64,000 bases of DNA, from NCBI RefSeq assembly GCF_002251295.1, contig NZ_NPJA01000033.1, positions 62,001-126,000 on the forward strand, given 5' to 3'. Source of the DNA: Prevotella sp. P5-50. Lineage in GTDB: Bacteria; Bacteroidota; Bacteroidia; Bacteroidales; Bacteroidaceae. The notes beneath the pieces are model-generated. The model was not told where the DNA came from and did no database searches. It worked only from the letters and a program-made list of their open reading frames with translations. Both the position numbers and the translations under genes were made by a program. Below are positions 52,331 to 60,240 of the stretch, piece by piece. Each line of letters begins with the position of its first letter. Position 1 is the stretch's first letter.

Positions 52331-54145
52331 TCACAGGCGTTTCACAAGATAGTCAGTGCTGTATTTGGTTCTGCGTCTTTTGAAACCAGCAATCTGTTTC
52401 AAGTGACGACCAAGTGTTTGTATATTCGCCACACTCAAGCCACTGCCGAACCGAGTTTTCAGTTCGGCATAGATTTTTGCTACTGACAGATACTCACCCT
52501 CCATCTCATTGGCTGCCGGTGAGAAACATGCTGCGAAACACTGTTCAACAGGGATGATGGTGGTAAACCGCTCGTTGTTTTCCATGACCAGTTTAGTTTG
52601 TTCCTCGTCAAACCATGTTTTCTCACCATTTTCTATTGCCTCAACTGCCTGTGCATAAAGTTGTTCGTGGTTGGGACGACAATCCACACGTATAGGAGCA
52701 GTCAACTCGATAGCCATAAAACGGCGATTGCCTGACGGATCTGCCAAGATATCGTCCATATTGCTGGTGGCAATAAACGAGGCGAGACGCGGAAATTCCT
52801 CAACATGAGTGCCATAAGCGCGTTTGATCTTGATATTAGACAACTGGATGAGGTTTTTCAGAAAACCCTGTTGCACCTTGGGCGATATCTGGTTGAACTC
52901 GTCGAGATTGATCAGCAGAAACTGCGACATAGCCTGCAACACCTGGCGTTTCTCGTTGAGTAAAAGATTGTCGTTATAGCCCCATTGCAGTTCGGGCGGT
53001 AGCAAACTGCGACAAAACGTACTCTTATGGTAACCCTGTGGCGAAATGAGCAGAGGCACCATACTGTTGCCATATCGTCGGTTATACTGTCCTCGCCATT
53101 GGTTGACCATGGCGAGAAACCAGATGCGAAACCATGTTTCCCAGTGTGGATTGGCGGTTGGCACGGTTCGTGCCAATGCTCCGATATGGTCTTGTCCGTC
53201 CCATTTTCCATGCAGTCGGTAGAGATAATGGTCCATAGGATTGTATTTGCGTATGATATCCGACTCAAGATAATTTCTCACATCTTTATAGGAGACATTG
53301 ATTCCTGCCAGAAGGAGTTCGACCGCCATGCGTTTTTTCACGCGTTCATCGAGTGGTTGGAAGTCGTAATACGCTTTCTGCCGATTCAGATACTCGGTAT
53401 ATTTCATCAGATCATTATAGCGAAAGTCGTAGTGACTGTCAAAATAGGCAATCATACGCTTAATCTCCGAAAGCGGATTTTCCGTTGCATCATCGACTTT
53501 CACAGGCGATGGCATATCCAACATATCAGATTGACAATCTACCTCATAGCGATTCACGCAAAGCGGTATCGCCTGAGGATTGTAATATGGATGGGCATCG
53601 AGAGTGTTGAGGAAATTATCATACAAAGTAGATACTTCCTTCGTCCCTTTTCCTTCAATCAGCGTGAGATAGAGCGGTCGGATGCGTGCTGCTGCCTGAC
53701 GGTAGAGGTGTTTTGCCACTTCTTCATCAGTAGGCAACATGCCATTTTCATCGGCATAGCGCACCAACACCACGATGCCCTTAGCATCGGCAGCGGTCAC
53801 CACAAGGTAGGTAGAGGGCAGAAAAGCGGCATTTGTCTTGGCTTTTTCGAGTGATTCTTTCCCTATAATGTCATCAAAATACAACATAAGAATACCATTG
53901 TTACGGGTCATCATAAGGTTGCCGTTGCTGTCTTTTGTAAATTCAGCAGCAGGGAACACATGGCGCCAAGTGGGGATGGCATGATGAAAGTCGTAGCCCA
54001 AAATACTGTCGGCAACCTCTTCTCGAAATTTTCCCACAGTCTGTTGCGCATCATCATGTGCAATTTGCTCCATCCATTTCACGATGTCAACGGTTCTCAA
54101 GGTCTGTCTGTTTTTTGTGTTTCGTCTTGTAATTGTGAATTTCAT
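52331..54145 (-). CDS. VirE/DUF3874-type primase-helicase-like protein (BT4734-like N-terminus)
   Basis: A 604-residue protein with three parts. The N-terminal BT4734/VirE_N-like domain spans about 15-170 ('GYDFHHAIPTWRHVFPAAEF', 'GILMLYFDDIIG'). A central VirE ATPase has a P-loop-like 'SPQGYHKSTF' (Lys374) and Walker B-like 'FLLINLDEFN'; 'RLASFIATSN' is a sensor 1-like segment. A C-terminal DUF3874 domain ends '...YSTDYLVKRL'. Family members are thought to act in replication of mobile or phage-like elements. The upstream 23-bp array and downstream inverted arrays make a replication-locus reading attractive. No integrase, relaxase or phage structural gene is nearby. Confidence 0.85.
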   Translation of the reverse strand: MKFTITRRNTKNRQTLRTVDIVKWMEQIAHDDAQQTVGKFREEVADSILGYDFHHAIPTWRHVFPAAEFTKDSNGNLMMTRNNGILMLYFDDIIGKESLEKAKTNAAFLPSTYLVVTAADAKGIVVLVRYADENGMLPTDEEVAKHLYRQAAARIRPLYLTLIEGKGTKEVSTLYDNFLNTLDAHPYYNPQAIPLCVNRYEVDCQSDMLDMPSPVKVDDATENPLSEIKRMIAYFDSHYDFRYNDLMKYTEYLNRQKAYYDFQPLDERVKKRMAVELLLAGINVSYKDVRNYLESDIIRKYNPMDHYLYRLHGKWDGQDHIGALARTVPTANPHWETWFRIWFLAMVNQWRGQYNRRYGNSMVPLLISPQGYHKSTFCRSLLPPELQWGYNDNLLLNEKRQVLQAMSQFLLINLDEFNQISPKVQQGFLKNLIQLSNIKIKRAYGTHVEEFPRLASFIATSNMDDILADPSGNRRFMAIELTAPIRVDCRPNHEQLYAQAVEAIENGEKTWFDEEQTKLVMENNERFTTIIPVEQCFAACFSPAANEMEGEYLSVAKIYAELKTRFGSGLSVANIQTLGRHLKQIAGFKRRRTKYSTDYLVKRL

Positions 54146-54253
54146 AGTGTTTATATTTATTTGTTGTTCAATAACTTATGTTTATTTCCCCATACAGGTG
54201 CCCGTATCTTTCATGGCTATCCAACATTTTCAGCCCATTGCCACATACCTGAC

Positions 54254-54435
54254 AAAAGTATTATCAAACGTTGGATAAAGGTATTATCAAACGTTAGATA
54301 AAAGTATTGTCAAACGTTGGATAAAGGTATTGTCAAACGTTGGATAAAAGTATTGTCAAACGTTAGAAAGATGTTCTTTCAACGTTGGAAAGATGTTTTT
54401 TCAACGTTGGAAACGACTCATATCAAACGTTGGGC
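54254..54435. repeat. Eight-copy ~23-bp iteron-like array upstream of the primase gene
   Basis: AACGTT cores recur in CAAACGTT or CAACGTT boxes starting at 54265, 54288, 54311, 54334, 54357, 54380, 54402 and 54424: five steps of 23, then two of 22. Early units read GTATTATCAAACGTTGGATAA; later units diverge to GATGTTTTTTCAACGTTGG. No spacers, hence not CRISPR. The array is about 110 bases upstream of the primase start and downstream of DUF6078. The spacing resembles plasmid iterons bound by an initiator. Confidence 0.9.
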
Positions 54436-54464
54436 AAAGACTTATACGCCTGCATGGTTGACAC

Positions 54465-54926
54465 TTATTCAATAGGCTGATCTGTCAGCATGTATTCATC
54501 TTCATAATGGTCGAATGTCACATAAGTACACCCATTGTCTTTAAGCATACCAGCAATCGCTTGCTGTTGTTCGGAAGACAAATGTTTTTCTCCTCGGTTA
54601 TAACGATAGAAGGTGGTAATACTGCCCAAATAATTGATCAACTGTTGACGCACTTCGCCAATTTTGCCATACTCCACTTGCTTCAACATATTGTTCATTC
54701 CCCATGCTGTTTTCACCATTTTCAATTGCACGAAATAATGACAATCTCCATTATTGATGGCATCGGGATAGATGGCAAGTCCTTGGTGGAGATCAGCATC
54801 TTTGTACTGCATAGAGATTTGTCGAAAACATTGTGAGGCAAGCGGGCATTGGGTATTGAAACAAAAAGCCCATTGGTCAGTAATCAATCGTTTGACAGTC
54901 TGTGTTTCGATAGGTTGTGTTTTCAT
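54465..54926 (-). CDS. DUF6078 family protein
   Basis: A 153-residue soluble protein, recognised as DUF6078 by 'WAFCFNTQCPLASQCFRQ' (three cysteines near the N-terminus), 'NNGDCHYFVQLKMVKTAWGM' and 'YGKIGEVRQQLINYLGSITT'. Function unknown. The cysteines with two histidines could bind a metal (inference). It lies upstream of the primase gene on the same strand, separated by the 23-bp array, and may be transcribed from the promoter at 55025. Confidence 0.75.
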   Translation of the reverse strand: MKTQPIETQTVKRLITDQWAFCFNTQCPLASQCFRQISMQYKDADLHQGLAIYPDAINNGDCHYFVQLKMVKTAWGMNNMLKQVEYGKIGEVRQQLINYLGSITTFYRYNRGEKHLSSEQQQAIAGMLKDNGCTYVTFDHYEDEYMLTDQPIE

Positions 54927-55024
54927 AAGCTGTTAATTATTAAGTTATTAAATTTAAAAATGTGTTTCTCTTTATCTGGTTCATGCCCGTTATGCTGATA
55001 GGGCGTGGTGTGTTTTTCCGCCTA

Positions 55025-55056
55025 CAAAGATAATAAATTTGATAAGCGAATGCAAG
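55025..55056 (-). promoter_or_regulatory. Promoter for DUF6078
   Basis: Minus strand: CTTG (55056-55053), 20 bases, TATCTTTG (55032-55025), about 100 bases before the ATG at 54926. Confidence 0.5.
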
Positions 55057-55171
55057 AGTTTTCCAATATTTTTTTTCGGCTTTGTTTTTTCGCCATCGTC
55101 CGAATCCATCATTTTTTTCAAACAAAACAGGACGTCGAGGATCTCTCCCTAAATCTGATTTTGGTGGTCGA

Positions 55172-55212
55172 TGTGTGGTCGAAAATCACAGTTTCCGCCA
55201 TTCGACCACACA
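55172..55212. repeat. 12-bp inverted repeat of a GGTCGA-type element
   Basis: TGTGTGGTCGAA (55172-55183) pairs perfectly with TTCGACCACACA (55201-55212). Further GGTGGTCGA copies lie at 55163 and 55250. It occupies part of the 733-base gene-free gap 54927-55659. Confidence 0.85.
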
Positions 55213-55274
55213 GGGCATTTCATTCTCCTTCAATGTTTTAGCCCTGTCTGGTGGTCGAGTGGTAACAAAAGTGC

Positions 55275-55304
55275 GACATCGCGTGTGCGCATGCACGCGA
55301 TGTC
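55275..55304. other. Strong isolated hairpin
   Basis: GACATCGCGTG and CACGCGATGTC form a perfect 11-bp G+C-rich stem with an 8-base loop. There is no T-run on the plus side, so it is not a classical terminator. It may be a binding site or structured element of the accessory patch. Confidence 0.5.
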
Positions 55305-55441
55305 TCCTATTTCATAGAAAACGCATCCTTTGCTTTTTTTCTCCAAATATATAGCTTTTGCAGCATACTAAGAAAACAAGCAGCTATTACGCATCAGGCT
55401 GTATGGCAGAAACATGCCGAATAGCATGTTGTCAACGCTTA

Positions 55442-55612
55442 GGAATTTTGTGATTTTACAGTCTAAAAACTATGGAATTTTGTGACTTTACAGCCTAAAA
55501 GCCAAGGAATTTTGTGATTTTATAGCCTAAAAACCATGGAATTTTGTGAGAAATAAACCAAAAAACTATGGAATTTTGTGATTTTATAGCCAAAACGCTT
55601 GGGAATTTTGTG
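55442..55612. repeat. Six-copy exact 32-bp array upstream of the DUF4143 ATPase
   Basis: GGAATTTTGTG starts at 55442, 55474, 55506, 55538, 55570 and 55602: exactly 32 bases each time. The intervening sequence follows 'ATTTTACAGCCTAAAAACCAT' with variants of up to about half its bases. 32 bp is three helical turns, so proteins bound to each box would lie on one face. The last box ends ten bases before the -7 box of the ATPase gene. Confidence 0.93.
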
Positions 55613-55621
55613 AAAAACAAG

Positions 55622-55629
55622 TATCTTTG
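55622..55629 (+). promoter_or_regulatory. -7 box for the DUF4143 ATPase
   Basis: TATCTTTG 31 bases before the ATG. CTTG lies 20 bases upstream, inside the last 32-bp unit, as a weak -33. Confidence 0.5.
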
Positions 55630-55659
55630 CAAACAAAATAGAACCAAAAAGTATTGATT

Positions 55660-57009
55660 ATGAAGCTTTTGCAAAGAAAGATTGACAGCATTCTAAAAGA
55701 ATGGAAGAAAAACGAGAACAGACTTCCTCTTATCGTCAAAGGTGCACGACAAGTGGGAAAGACAGCTTCTATCTTGCAATTTGCCCATAGCAACTACAAA
55801 AATGTGGTAGCCATCAACTTCGTATTGCAACCCAAATACAAAGCAATATTCGAAGAAGGTTACGAGGTGGATGACATCATCAGAAATCTAACACTTATCG
55901 ATCCTTCTCTGAAGATTGAACCTACAAACACTCTTATCTTCTTTGATGAAATGCAAGACTGCCCAGCCTGCGCCACCAGTCTGAAAGCCTTTAAGATAGA
56001 CGGCAGATATGATGTTATCTGCTCTGGCTCGCTGATGGGCATCAACTATCAGGAAATAGAATCAAATAGTGTAGGATATAAAGAAGATTACACCATGCAT
56101 TCCATGGATTTCGAAGAGTTTTTGTGGGCAAAAGGTTATGACTCCTCTTTTATAAATAGTCTATACGACAAAATGACTACCGTCACTCCACTTACTCGTA
56201 TAGAGATGGATATTCTGGAGAAGATATTCCGTGAATACATGACCATTGGCGGCATGCCTGCTGTGGTCAACCAGTTTGTCTCTAACAAAAACTTCAGTGG
56301 TACACTCAAAATGCAGCAACAACTTCTGCTCGACTACGAAGAAGACATTACCAAATATGCACACGGACTCGACAAAGGCAGAATCAAGAATGTCTATGAC
56401 CACATCACCGTATTCCTTGGACAAGACAATAAGAAATTCCAAATAAGTAAAATTGCCCGTGGAGCGAGAAACAGAGAATATGTGGGAACCATTGAATGGT
56501 TGCGCAATGCCGGTATCATCAACGTATGCTATTGTTTGTCACAACTTACCCTTCCACTAAAAGGCAATTATGATCCCAAAACCTATAAACTCTATTATAA
56601 AGACACAGGATTGTTGGTTGCCTCACTCGACGAAGAATCACAAGAAGACCTAAGGACAAACAAAAACTATGGCACATACAAAGGTGCTATTTATGAAAAC
56701 ATCGTGAGCGATATGCTTGTCAAACAAGGATACAACCTGTATTTCTATCGCAATGAGAAATCCACTATTGAGATGGACTTCTTTATCCGCGATGCCAAAT
56801 CACTCATCCCCGTAGAGGTTAAAGCCACTGACAATGCTACTAAATCACTGTCAAAACTAACAGCGCAAGATGGAAAATATCCCGACATCCGTTACGGCAT
56901 CAAGCTCTGCAACAAGAACATAGGATTCAATGGGAAATTCTATACGTTTCCATACTTTCTCACCTTCTTGCTCAAAAGATTGCTGAGCACGAACTCCCTC
57001 ACACGCTGA
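55660..57009 (+). CDS. AAA-like ATPase with DUF4143 domain
   Basis: A 449-residue protein. The start is the ATG at 55660; an in-frame TTG lies two codons upstream. N-terminal P-loop 'GARQVGKT' (Lys34), Walker B 'TLIFFDEMQD' (Asp96-Glu97), then the DUF4143 region with a C-terminal nuclease-like segment ('TIEMDFFIRDAKSLIPVEVK', resembling PD-(D/E)xK). These ATPases occur in many copies in anaerobes; their role is unclear. The promoter region carries the 32-bp array. The last 70 bases overlap the convergent hydrolase gene, an unusually long tail overlap, which suggests recent insertion or 3' extension. Confidence 0.88.
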   Translation: MKLLQRKIDSILKEWKKNENRLPLIVKGARQVGKTASILQFAHSNYKNVVAINFVLQPKYKAIFEEGYEVDDIIRNLTLIDPSLKIEPTNTLIFFDEMQDCPACATSLKAFKIDGRYDVICSGSLMGINYQEIESNSVGYKEDYTMHSMDFEEFLWAKGYDSSFINSLYDKMTTVTPLTRIEMDILEKIFREYMTIGGMPAVVNQFVSNKNFSGTLKMQQQLLLDYEEDITKYAHGLDKGRIKNVYDHITVFLGQDNKKFQISKIARGARNREYVGTIEWLRNAGIINVCYCLSQLTLPLKGNYDPKTYKLYYKDTGLLVASLDEESQEDLRTNKNYGTYKGAIYENIVSDMLVKQGYNLYFYRNEKSTIEMDFFIRDAKSLIPVEVKATDNATKSLSKLTAQDGKYPDIRYGIKLCNKNIGFNGKFYTFPYFLTFLLKRLLSTNSLTR

Positions 57010-57941
57010 GTATATTCCTGATGATGGTCACGATAGGCGTGCGCATGGTCTGACCCTGTTGCCACATAGATGGCTTTGCGACCGTGTGTCTTTGCCTCGT
57101 AAAGGGGTTTCAGCATGCGATAAGGCACGAAGTCATCGCAGTCGCCATGGATAAAGAGCATCGGTTTCACACTCTTGCTCACCTGGTCGATCTGTCGGGC
57201 TTCGTCAAACGACCAGCCATAACGTGCCTCGCAGAGCCACGACGTGGTAGTCATCAACGGAAAGGCGGGCAGTCCAAACTGGTCTTTCAGCTGTGCAGCA
57301 AACTCATCCTTCACCGAGCTGTAGCCACAGTCTTCCACGAAACACTCCACTCTATCGGGTGTTTGCTCTCCAGATAGCGCCATCACCGTGGCGGCACCCA
57401 TCGAAATGCCATGAATCACCTGACGCGTTGACTGCCCGTCAGCAAAGATGCCATCAGCCACTTCCGACCATCGCAACACATCCCAACGGTCGTTCCACCC
57501 CATCTGTATATGGTCGCCCTCACTTTCGCCGTGGGCATAGAGGTCGGGCAATAGCACATTGAATCCCAGATCGTGATTGTAGAGATAGGCAATATGGAGC
57601 ATACCCTCTGCCCTCACCTTATAGCCATGCACCACCACCGCCGTGCGGTTGGTGCGTTTCGGCGCATAGAGGTAGATGGCATGGGCACGATAGCCCGATG
57701 GCATCGTGACAAAGGTATCTTTCACACAGTGGTTCTGATAGACAGAGTCCATCCAGTGTGTCGTCCACGGACATTCGTCTTTGATGCGGTCTTGCCAATG
57801 TTCGGCACTGTTACGCTCTTGTTGTGGATAGCCCAACGAATAGTCGATCATATAACTGCTGGCTCCTGCCAGTATCAATGCCACCAGTATCAAAACAATG
57901 GCAACCGAGGCTTGGAAGCGTCTTTTCTTTCTCTTTATCAT
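56940..57941 (-). CDS. Alpha/beta hydrolase, membrane-anchored
   Basis: A 333-residue enzyme. One N-terminal membrane segment ('VAIVLILVALILAGASSYMI') follows a basic start, so the catalytic domain is outside the cytoplasm. The nucleophile elbow 'HGISMGAATVMALSG' has Ser180; an acid is likely in 'MLFIHGDCDDFVPY' and the His in 'GSDHAHAY'. 'TAVVVHGYKVRAEGM' supplies the oxyanion strand. It resembles serine-esterase/peptidase-type hydrolases common in Prevotella; the substrate is unknown. Its last 70 bases overlap the ATPase gene. A TATCTTCG -7-like box lies at 57979-57986. Confidence 0.85.
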   Translation of the reverse strand: MIKRKKRRFQASVAIVLILVALILAGASSYMIDYSLGYPQQERNSAEHWQDRIKDECPWTTHWMDSVYQNHCVKDTFVTMPSGYRAHAIYLYAPKRTNRTAVVVHGYKVRAEGMLHIAYLYNHDLGFNVLLPDLYAHGESEGDHIQMGWNDRWDVLRWSEVADGIFADGQSTRQVIHGISMGAATVMALSGEQTPDRVECFVEDCGYSSVKDEFAAQLKDQFGLPAFPLMTTTSWLCEARYGWSFDEARQIDQVSKSVKPMLFIHGDCDDFVPYRMLKPLYEAKTHGRKAIYVATGSDHAHAYRDHHQEYTQRVREFVLSNLLSKKVRKYGNV

Positions 57942-58140
57942 TGCGTTACAATCTTTATTATCTTTGCTTTTTCATTGGCGAAGATACAACATTTCATGCA
58001 AACCTGTATCATCCTCACTCATATTTTATAATATCTTCACAACCGCAAGAGTCTTTCCACCATCTCTTGTCATCGGAATTATTCGTTTCTTATCATCAAT
58101 AACCAAAAACACCTAAACGATAAAGAAACAAACACGAATG

Positions 58141-58172
58141 CTTGGTATTCACAGACAAATAGTGTAACTTTG
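58141..58172 (+). promoter_or_regulatory. Promoter for the GH2-transglutaminase-cutC operon
   Basis: CTTG (58141-58144), 20 bases, TAACTTTG (58165-58172), 43 bases before the ATG at 58216. Confidence 0.5.
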
Positions 58173-58215
58173 CATAAGACTATTACTATTCCCAACAATA
58201 ACATACCACACTAAC

Positions 58216-60219
58216 ATGAAAAAAGTATTATTCCTATTGTTTCTAATTGGAACAACTTTCACTGTATCTATATCAGCTTCTGTCAATATACCATTAAACG
58301 ATGGATGGCTTTTCAACCGTGGCTTTCAAGCTTCTTCTGGAATGACAAAAGTAAACCTGCCACATACATGGAATGCAGAGGACGGAATGTTTGGCAACAC
58401 CGATTACTATCGCGGACTGTGTAACTACACCCGTAAACTGCAACTTCCTATCCAATACCAAGGGAAACGCATATTTCTGAAAGTCGGTGCTGCACAAACA
58501 GTGGCTGATGTCTTTGTGGATCATCATTTTGTAACACAACACAAAGGCGGATATACGGCATTTGTGGCTGAGTTGACCGACTTGATCAAACCAGGAAAGG
58601 AGAGTACATTGGAGATTCGTGTCAATAATGCGCCAACTATGGATATTGCACCTATATGTGGTGACTTCAATATCTTTGGCGGTCTATACCGTGGTGTAGA
58701 ACTGATAGTGACCGATGATGTTTGTATTGCACCTGACTATTATGCAAGTTCTGGTGTGTTTTTCACTCAAACAGAGGTAACAGAAAAGAAAGCCGCATTG
58801 AAGATAGAAACGCTACTTTCTTCAAAAGAAACATCACTGGATGGTTGCGAAGTGGAATTTCAGTTATACGACAGGGGGAAACAACTTCGTCGCTTGGTCT
58901 GCAACGAAATATCGGAAGGGAACAAGGTGGTAATGACCACTACAATAGACAATCCTCACTTGTGGAATGGAGTGAAAGATCCGTTTCTGTATCAGGCTGT
59001 TGTCATATTGCGAAAGAATGGACGAGAAATAGACAGGAGGCAGGAGGCAATAGGATTCCGCTATTATCACGCAGATGCAGATAAAGGATTCTTTCTGAAT
59101 GGAAAGCCATATCGACTCAATGGGGTTAACATGCATCAAGACAGGGCAGAAATTGCCACAGCACTCCGTCAGTACAACCATGACGAGGACTTGGATATCG
59201 TTCAGGAGATGGGATGCAATGCTATCAGACTCAGTCATTACCCCCAATCCAAATACCTACACCAACAAATGGATCGTCGCGGACTGGTAGCATGGGCTGA
59301 AATTCCTTTCGTCAATGTATATGTCACAAACCCCAACTATGACGAGAACCTACGTCAGCAGTTAAAAGAACTGATACTACAAAACTACAATCACCCCTGT
59401 ATCTTGTTTTGGGGACTCTTCAACGAAATCAACTCTGGATGGTTAGACCGCCCTTCTAAAATGGCAAAAGACCTCCATGACTTGGCACATCAATTAGACC
59501 CTTCACGCCCAACAATGGGGGCAAGCAATCAAGATGATGATTTCAACGGCACACCCGATTTGATTGCATTCAACAAATATTTCGGATGGTATGACGACAA
59601 AATGGGAGAAATTGGCAACTGGGCTGACAACGAGCACCGCAAACACCCAGAAAGGAAAATGGGTATCAGCGAATATGGAGCAGGCGCATGCGTATTCCAA
59701 CAAACAGATTCATTAATTCACCCAGACCCATTAGGACAATGGCATCCTGAAAACTGGCAAACCTATTACCACATCAGGAATTGGACTGAACTACAGAAAC
59801 GCCCATACCTCTGGTGCAACTTTATTTGGTGTATGTTCGACTTTGCTTCTGCTGGTCGTAGAGAAGGCACCATTCCTGGTCGCAACGACAAGGGACTGGT
59901 AACTTACGACAGGCGCACAAAGAAGGACGCTTATTATTTCTACAAAGCCAACTGGAACAAAGACGATCAATTTGTGTACATTGCAGGAAAGAGAAATACA
60001 CTAAGAAGCTGTAAAACCACTATTATACTGGCATTTAGCAATAGCGGCCCTGCCAGCTTGTATATCAATGGAAAGTCTTACGGACAGGCATTTCCTGACA
60101 ACGTTAATGTGTTACAATGGAAGAATGTTACACTGGACACTGGTGTAAACACTATCGAAGTTAAAAACAAACACAGTAAAGACACATGTACATGGGTATT
60201 GTCTGACACCATTGACTAA
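58216..60219 (+). CDS. GH2-family glycoside hydrolase (beta-galactosidase-like)
   Basis: A 667-residue exported enzyme. The signal peptide ends near 'SISAS'. A sugar-binding jelly-roll domain ('NIPLNDGWLFNRG', 'VNLPHTWNAEDGMFG') and an Ig-like domain are followed by the catalytic barrel ('LNGVNMHQDRAEIATAL'). Acid/base Glu404 is in 'LFWGLFNEINSG' and nucleophile Glu486 in 'GISEYGAGA'. The length is short for GH2 but ends after a small C-terminal domain. The sugar specificity (galactose, mannose or others) cannot be told. It is first in a likely operon with the transglutaminase-like gene 21 bases downstream. Confidence 0.88.
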   Translation: MKKVLFLLFLIGTTFTVSISASVNIPLNDGWLFNRGFQASSGMTKVNLPHTWNAEDGMFGNTDYYRGLCNYTRKLQLPIQYQGKRIFLKVGAAQTVADVFVDHHFVTQHKGGYTAFVAELTDLIKPGKESTLEIRVNNAPTMDIAPICGDFNIFGGLYRGVELIVTDDVCIAPDYYASSGVFFTQTEVTEKKAALKIETLLSSKETSLDGCEVEFQLYDRGKQLRRLVCNEISEGNKVVMTTTIDNPHLWNGVKDPFLYQAVVILRKNGREIDRRQEAIGFRYYHADADKGFFLNGKPYRLNGVNMHQDRAEIATALRQYNHDEDLDIVQEMGCNAIRLSHYPQSKYLHQQMDRRGLVAWAEIPFVNVYVTNPNYDENLRQQLKELILQNYNHPCILFWGLFNEINSGWLDRPSKMAKDLHDLAHQLDPSRPTMGASNQDDDFNGTPDLIAFNKYFGWYDDKMGEIGNWADNEHRKHPERKMGISEYGAGACVFQQTDSLIHPDPLGQWHPENWQTYYHIRNWTELQKRPYLWCNFIWCMFDFASAGRREGTIPGRNDKGLVTYDRRTKKDAYYFYKANWNKDDQFVYIAGKRNTLRSCKTTIILAFSNSGPASLYINGKSYGQAFPDNVNVLQWKNVTLDTGVNTIEVKNKHSKDTCTWVLSDTID

Positions 60220-60240
60220 TATCACTTCACAACGAAAACG

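Noticed and set aside
54254..55612. CRISPR-like arrays (23-bp and 32-bp repeats)
   Set aside because: The 23-bp repeats are contiguous with no spacers, the 32-bp units have related intervening sequence, and no cas genes are present.
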